Positions 13,945 through 18,726 of a stretch of 18,726 nucleotides of DNA are shown in pieces. Position 1 is the stretch's first letter, and the number at the start of each line of letters is the position of its first letter. The notes beneath the pieces were generated by a model. It had not been told where the DNA came from, ran no database searches, and was given only the letters and a program-made list of their open reading frames with translations. The position numbers and the translations under genes are program-made. Source of the DNA: Planctomycetota bacterium (GTDB lineage Bacteria > Planctomycetota > Phycisphaerae > WQYP01). The stretch lies in contig JAJYZY010000035.1 in assembly GCA_021799715.1 (NCBI GenBank), forward strand, positions 1,954 to 20,679. Reading direction: 5' to 3'.

Positions 13945-15738
13945 TTATTGCCGCACAATACCGACCGGCGCGGCGAGCAGTACGTTATCCTGCCGCAGCA
14001 CATGGATCAGTTCATACATTTGCAACATCGTTTTGCGATACGATCTCGGCAATCCAGCCATCATCATATTCAGGCCGGCCGGAAGTTGCGCATCAATTCC
14101 CAGCCTTTGACGAATGACCTGGGCAAGACTTTGTGCCCGCGGATAAATCAGCACACGGTAGGAGCCGCTGATTTTTCCATCCTTTGCCGCAATAACAATT
14201 GAATCATGCAGTGAACCCACGCGATCCACCAGTCCCTTGCTTACCGCCATGGAGCCGGGAAATAGTCGCCCGCGGGCCACTTTCTGAATATCCGGAATTT
14301 TTTTACCCCGCGACTGCATGACCCTGCGGGTGAATAGCGCGTAAGTCTGTTTCATCATGTGGGTGATAAACGCGCGTTCTTGCGGTGTAAACGGCGTCGT
14401 GCTGTCAAACATTGCCGCATGGTCGCCAATGGAGAACGTCTGGACATGAAGTCCGATTTTCTTAAACAATCCGCCTAGCACCACCTTTCCACCCACCACA
14501 CCAATGGAGCCGGCAATGGTACCTGGATCGGCAATGATCTCCCGCCCCGCGGTGGAAATGTAGTAGCCCCCGCTGGCGGCTTCCGCGCCCATGGAAACCA
14601 GCAGCGGCTTTTTTCGCCCCGCGGCATGCAGAATCCGCCAGATTTCCTCGCTGGCCTCCGCTGATCCACCCGGCGAATCCACCCGCAGCACGATGGCTTT
14701 CACCGCGGAATTTTTCAACGCTGATTTTACTTCCCGCCGAATCCGGGCCGGCGTTACGATATCGGCGTTGTAGCTGGTGCCGGGTGAATCATCGGTGATA
14801 GTCCCATCGGCACAGATAACGGCAACCGCCGGCTTTTCACTGGAACGCGCGTGGCGCGGCGCGCCCAGCATCTGCAGAAGAGCCAAGGGGCTGCTTAAAT
14901 CCATGGGGGAAACTTTTTTTACGCCATAGTGGGCGACGAGTGTCGAGGGGCCGTCAAAGTCGGTCTGTATCCATTTTTTTATACTCTGCCGACTTTCCAG
15001 TTGATCAACAAAGCCCTTTTTCCTGGCGCTGTTGCCCTGCATCCATCCGGTATTAATGGCGGAAACAATCTGAGAATGCGTGAGATGCGGTCTGTTTTTT
15101 TGAATCGTCGCCACGATCTGCCCATACCATGCCGAAACCAATCGGTTGATCTGCCTGGCAAATGCCGGGCTGGCAGCATTACGGGTCATCGGCTCTTCGG
15201 CACCCTTGAATTTACCAATCTGCACCATGTCAGCCTGCAAATCCAATTTATTCAGCAAGCCTTTGAAGAACATCAATTGAATCGCCACGCCGGGTAAAAA
15301 CAGATCCCCATGCCGGGACATGACGGCGTCGTTGGCATAACTGGCCAGGAGGTAGGTGTTGGTATCAAAATCGGGCGAGAACACCGCCACCTTTTTTCCT
15401 TTTGCCCGCAGGTTGGCGATCAGTTCACCAAGTTCCTGCGATTGGGTTAAAGATAGATCAAAGGACCGGAGATTTAAAAATACGCCTTGAATAGACGGGT
15501 CATTGGCCGCACGCAGCAACTGGGATATGGTCTGAGTTAATGACGATTGTTGACTTGGCCCCATGGTCAACCAATTGAACGAAAAGCCACTGGGATGCTC
15601 CTGGAGTTGACCTTCAAGCGTTATTTCAGCGATGCGATTGGAGGCCGTTGCATGCGGCGCATCGGCCAAGGCCAATGTTCCCAACGCCGTCGCCGCCACG
15701 GCAAAAACAAGCTTCCGACAATCAAAGGTTTTAAACAT
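13945..15738 (-). CDS. sppA: Signal peptide peptidase SppA, long (67K) type
   Basis: A 597-residue protein with an N-terminal hydrophobic segment (residues 10-25) that anchors it or directs export. It has the tandem ClpP-like fold of the long SppA class. Lys178 in GKFKGAEEP of the first half corresponds to the general base, and Ser389 in EAASGGYYI of the second half to the nucleophile. VDSPGGS (353-359) and GTIAGSIGV (406-414) are also diagnostic. The enzyme degrades leftover signal peptides in the inner membrane, and its active site is complete. ATG 15736-15738 was chosen because GGAG lies seven bases upstream and the signal sequence follows directly; sequence further upstream in frame is unlike the family. 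It lies 102 bases after a small membrane-protein gene in the same direction, suggesting one transcript. It faces the bamA operon's second gene convergently across the repeat. Confidence 0.96.
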   Translation of the reverse strand: MFKTFDCRKLVFAVAATALGTLALADAPHATASNRIAEITLEGQLQEHPSGFSFNWLTMGPSQQSSLTQTISQLLRAANDPSIQGVFLNLRSFDLSLTQSQELGELIANLRAKGKKVAVFSPDFDTNTYLLASYANDAVMSRHGDLFLPGVAIQLMFFKGLLNKLDLQADMVQIGKFKGAEEPMTRNAASPAFARQINRLVSAWYGQIVATIQKNRPHLTHSQIVSAINTGWMQGNSARKKGFVDQLESRQSIKKWIQTDFDGPSTLVAHYGVKKVSPMDLSSPLALLQMLGAPRHARSSEKPAVAVICADGTITDDSPGTSYNADIVTPARIRREVKSALKNSAVKAIVLRVDSPGGSAEASEEIWRILHAAGRKKPLLVSMGAEAASGGYYISTAGREIIADPGTIAGSIGVVGGKVVLGGLFKKIGLHVQTFSIGDHAAMFDSTTPFTPQERAFITHMMKQTYALFTRRVMQSRGKKIPDIQKVARGRLFPGSMAVSKGLVDRVGSLHDSIVIAAKDGKISGSYRVLIYPRAQSLAQVIRQRLGIDAQLPAGLNMMMAGLPRSYRKTMLQMYELIHVLRQDNVLLAAPVGIVRQ

Positions 15739-15840
15739 TGATGCGCTCCAGAAAAAACGGCCTTCGAATAACCGACGTTGCTTATTGTAGCCTGCCGCCG
15801 GCCAAAAGCCGAATCGCGGCAATTTTAACAAACCGATGAA

Positions 15841-16344
15841 TCAGGTCCGGCGGATATCCAGTAAAAATGCGACGACGAAACCGAACAATACCAGGATAAT
15901 AAGTGGAGCGCGGATCACGTTAAAGCGGGCGATATTGATGATCCATGGCACCGGGGGAACCGGTTGCGGCTCAATGGGTTTGATGGCCTCATCAATAAGA
16001 CTTTGAACATCGCGCGGGCGGGTGTCATTGGCCAACGGCAACACCTCTTCACTGGGGTTCACGATGTTCAATTGCCGATCAGCCAGGCGCTGCATCAGGC
16101 GCGGATCCGTATCCGCAAGTTTTAAGAAGCGATTTTGCAGGGCAATTTTTTCATTGATTAAAGCCAGCGTGGCGCGGAGATTGTTTCGCGTTACTTCGGC
16201 CTGGTGCATATCATGAATTGCCGGCGACAGAATAATAAGGGCCACGGCCAGCAACGATGCCAGTAGAACAGTCCAACTGATGACACCCACACTTAAGATC
16301 AATGGCAGAATTAAGAATCTGTTTGTGTGCTTCATGCGACGCAT
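15841..16344 (-). CDS. Small membrane protein with two transmembrane helices, function unknown
   Basis: A 167-residue protein starting at ATG 16342-16344, with GGATGG six bases upstream; TTG 16350 and ATG 16335 are in-frame alternatives. A basic N-terminus (MRRMKHTNRF) leads into a long hydrophobic stretch at about 11-40. A charged, probably helical or coiled-coil region follows (HQAEVTRNNLRATLALINEK, RFLKLADTDPRLMQRLADRQ). After a Pro-rich linker (EPQPVPPVPW) comes a second membrane helix near 145-164, ending in DIRRT. The layout predicts an inner-membrane hairpin with a periplasmic helical domain. I do not recognise a family. It precedes sppA by 102 bases on the same strand and may share its transcript; a link to SppA function is only a guess. 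The region 16345-16616 upstream holds divergent promoters I cannot place with confidence. Confidence 0.8.
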   Translation of the reverse strand: MRRMKHTNRFLILPLILSVGVISWTVLLASLLAVALIILSPAIHDMHQAEVTRNNLRATLALINEKIALQNRFLKLADTDPRLMQRLADRQLNIVNPSEEVLPLANDTRPRDVQSLIDEAIKPIEPQPVPPVPWIINIARFNVIRAPLIILVLFGFVVAFLLDIRRT

Positions 16345-16616
16345 TGGCAACCATCCATCCGAAGACCATCCATGGCTTAGACATATTGTGCGCGAGCCGG
16401 GGAATTCTGTACAGCACTTGAGCGCGCCGGAGCCGCCATGGTCGAATCATCTGGCGGCAGGCTTTTCTGCCGCATGGTGGAACCGATGCTGCCGAAATGC
16501 CGACAACCGATTAAAATAGTTCGCTGCGGCGTGCGGTCGCCGCGGCAACATCGGCTTACATTGTCTGCACCCCGCGCCGGAAATGCGTGTTAGCATACCG
16601 GCGGATATGGAGCACC

Positions 16617-18659
16617 ATGGCACATTTGAGACCACTGGATCTGTTGGTTGTCGGGGCATATTTTGCATTGGTCGTGACGACCGGGATGCTGATGAGCCGT
16701 CGAGCGGCACAGGGGATGGAAAGCTATTTCCTCGCGGGCCGGTCATTATCATGGGTGCTGCTGGGCATTTCCGGGATGGCCTTATGGTTTGACTTAACCG
16801 GCACCATGCTGATTACATCATTTTTGTACCTTCTGGGCCCGCAGGGGCTGTTTATTGAGTTTCGTGGTGGTGCCGTACTGGTGTTGGCGTTTATGCTGGC
16901 GTTTACAGGCAAATGGCATCGCCGGTCGCAATGTCTGACGGCCGCCCAATGGTACACATTCCGTTTTGGAGAGGGACGGGCGGCGGAACTGGTGCGGTTT
17001 CTCACCGCGTTAATGGGCATTATTCTAGCCATCGGCATGCTTGCTTATCTTGTGCGCGGCGCGAGTCTTTTTCTCGGCATGTTTTCACCCTTTTCACCGA
17101 TTGCCACCACCGCGGTGGTCATTGCCATTGCCACCGTTTACACCATGTTCGCGGGATATTACGGCGTGGTGGTAACCAACTTGATTCACGGAACGGTGCT
17201 GATTGTGGCGTGCATTGTCGTGGCCTTAATCGCGTGGCACAGTATTGCCGGTGCTGGATCGCTGGCCCACACGGCGAAGCTGGTAACGGGAAATTCGCAA
17301 TGGACGAATTCCACCCCGTCATGGCAAGTCCATACGCCGCCCGGTTATGGCCCGTACCATTACCTGATTTTCATTGTGGCATTTTATCTCTTGCGTAATG
17401 TCATCGGTGGAATGGGCAGCGGAGCGGAACAACGCTATTTTGCCGCCAAGAGCGATCGGGACTGCGGTCTATTATCATTATTGCAGGCGGCGACGCTGAT
17501 GTTTCGCTGGCCGATGATGATCGGCTACGCCATTTTGGGTATTTTTTTAGTGCACCACCTTTATCCGGATACGGCGAGCGTGCACAGTGCGGCCATGCTG
17601 ATTCATCACTATTATCCGCGCACCGCGCCGGCATTCTGGCAGGATTTGCTGGGGCGGATCAGCCATGACCCACAGCGCTATGCACCCGGACTTACCGGCG
17701 GTTTGCGGAATATTCTCGGGAATCAATGGCGTGCGCGATTACCCCTGGTCGGATATGCGGGCGGCATTGATCCGGAATTAATTCTACCGGCGGTGCTTCA
17801 ATCCATCATGGCTCCGGCGATACGGGATTTACTGCTTATCGCCATGCTGGCCACAATGATGACATCGCTAACCGGGCAGGTCAATACCGCCACCGCGCTG
17901 TTGGTAAATGACATTTATAAAAACTTCCTGCGTCGAACGGCGGGGAATCGGGAATTGATCGTGACATCTTATGTCGGAACACTGATTATCGTCGGGATCG
18001 GTTTTGTCATGGGAATTGAGGCCGAAAGCATCAATAACCTCTGGGGTTGGATCATCATGGGGCTTACGGCGGGCACATTGGGACCGATGGTTTTGCGGCT
18101 TTACTGGTGGCGCTGCAATGCGTGGGGCGTCGCGGCGGGAACATTCGGCGGCGGATTGGCGGCGATTTCGCAGCGCGTGTTGGAACCGAACATGCTGGAA
18201 TGGAAACAATTTATTTTAATGACCGGAATTTCTTTCAGCGTTACCATCGCCGCATCTTTGCTTACGCGCCCGACGCCCGCGGCGGTGACGGAACATTTTT
18301 ATCGCGTCACCCGGCCCTTCGGACTATGGGGGCCGTTGCGGACAATATTTTCCGCCGATCAGCGCAAGGCTCTGGCCGTTGAGCACCGCAATGATATCCT
18401 CACGGTGCCGTTTGCCCTGCTTTGGCAGGTGACATTATTTCTTCTGCCGATGCAACTGGTGATGAAAGCGTACCAATCCTTCTGCTTGACGCTGCCGCTA
18501 TTTTTGCTGGGAGTTGTGGGCATGTATATTTTCTGGTGGCGACAACTCCCCAAGACCCATGTCAGCAACCCGCTGTTTCCAGTGATCCCGTTGGAAGCAA
18601 ACGCCAAAGCGAAGCAAGATTCGACGCCACTTCGCGCATCCGGCCGCGGCGATGATTAG
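16617..18659 (+). CDS. Sodium:solute symporter (SSS/SLC5 family)
   Basis: A 680-residue integral membrane protein starting at ATG 16617, with GGAG just upstream (TATGGAGCACCATG); GTG 16587 is an in-frame alternative without support. The N-terminal signature ESYFLAGRSLSWVLLGISGM is the SSS family pattern between the first two helices. About a dozen further hydrophobic segments follow, with the core LeuT-like fold in roughly residues 5-560. The protein is longer than typical 500-residue members. Extra loops occur near 230-260 and 330-385, and two additional hydrophobic segments near 605-650 precede a charged, probably cytoplasmic tail. Such carriers use the sodium gradient to import sugars, amino acids or other organic solutes; the substrate cannot be told from sequence. 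The 67 bases after it (18660-18726) hold an open frame from ATG 18672 to the edge, too short to call. Confidence 0.93.
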   Translation: MAHLRPLDLLVVGAYFALVVTTGMLMSRRAAQGMESYFLAGRSLSWVLLGISGMALWFDLTGTMLITSFLYLLGPQGLFIEFRGGAVLVLAFMLAFTGKWHRRSQCLTAAQWYTFRFGEGRAAELVRFLTALMGIILAIGMLAYLVRGASLFLGMFSPFSPIATTAVVIAIATVYTMFAGYYGVVVTNLIHGTVLIVACIVVALIAWHSIAGAGSLAHTAKLVTGNSQWTNSTPSWQVHTPPGYGPYHYLIFIVAFYLLRNVIGGMGSGAEQRYFAAKSDRDCGLLSLLQAATLMFRWPMMIGYAILGIFLVHHLYPDTASVHSAAMLIHHYYPRTAPAFWQDLLGRISHDPQRYAPGLTGGLRNILGNQWRARLPLVGYAGGIDPELILPAVLQSIMAPAIRDLLLIAMLATMMTSLTGQVNTATALLVNDIYKNFLRRTAGNRELIVTSYVGTLIIVGIGFVMGIEAESINNLWGWIIMGLTAGTLGPMVLRLYWWRCNAWGVAAGTFGGGLAAISQRVLEPNMLEWKQFILMTGISFSVTIAASLLTRPTPAAVTEHFYRVTRPFGLWGPLRTIFSADQRKALAVEHRNDILTVPFALLWQVTLFLLPMQLVMKAYQSFCLTLPLFLLGVVGMYIFWWRQLPKTHVSNPLFPVIPLEANAKAKQDSTPLRASGRGDD

Positions 18660-18726
18660 GGTTGGTCGAAAATGAACGGTCATTGCCGCCGCGGTTATTC
18701 GGTAGCGTGTTCAACCGCACCGGGAT

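Noticed and set aside
16345..16616. Possible promoters for the sppA-side and symporter-side transcripts (for example TAAAAT near 16512)
   Set aside because: No -35/-10 pair with good matches and spacing could be found on either strand.

Overview
The window comes from a Gram-negative-type (diderm) bacterium of moderate GC content. It encodes the outer-membrane insertase BamA, several proteins with signal peptides, and signal peptide peptidase. The style of the proteins suggests a member of the Planctomycetota, perhaps the Phycisphaerae: long Asn/Gly/Pro-rich exported proteins with TPR ends, a SpoIIE phosphatase with sensory domains, sparse operons and long spacers. That placement is an inference from gene style; there is no rRNA or other phylogenetic marker to settle it. 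No tRNA, rRNA, CRISPR array, complete insertion sequence or phage gene was seen.

Left part (1-2270). On the minus strand there is the start of a lysine/alanine/proline-rich protein running off the left edge, with a near-consensus promoter. Next come lexA and, upstream of it in the same direction, an uncharacterised gene whose reading frame runs 221 bases into lexA. The promoter driving these two carries GTTC-N7-GTTC between its -35 and -10 elements. That is the direct-repeat type of LexA box known from Alphaproteobacteria, so the pair is probably an autoregulated SOS operon.

Centre-left (2200-5958). Diverging from the lexA operon are an exported or membrane-anchored low-complexity TPR protein and a PocR-like/GAF/SpoIIE protein phosphatase. 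They overlap by four bases (GTGA) and so are likely translated together. A spacer with no recognisable gene follows (5959-6808); its first third is one copy of a dispersed repeat.

Centre (6809-9423). A GH43 arabinanase-like glycosidase is followed by an AraC-type regulator, probably a small carbohydrate-utilisation unit. A PqiA-like inner-membrane protein converges on it from the minus strand.

Right part (9424-18726). BamA and an exported CsgG/TolB-like protein of unknown function form a probable envelope operon. The second repeat copy follows (13550-13882). On the minus strand come SppA and, upstream of it, a small two-helix membrane protein. The window ends with a divergent SLC5-type sodium:solute symporter. 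Much of the window thus serves the cell envelope.

The least explained signals are (i) the LexA direct-repeat box and the unknown SOS gene overlapping lexA, (ii) the paired intergenic repeat with conserved GGAA-capped hairpins, and (iii) the coupled low-complexity TPR protein and SpoIIE phosphatase.
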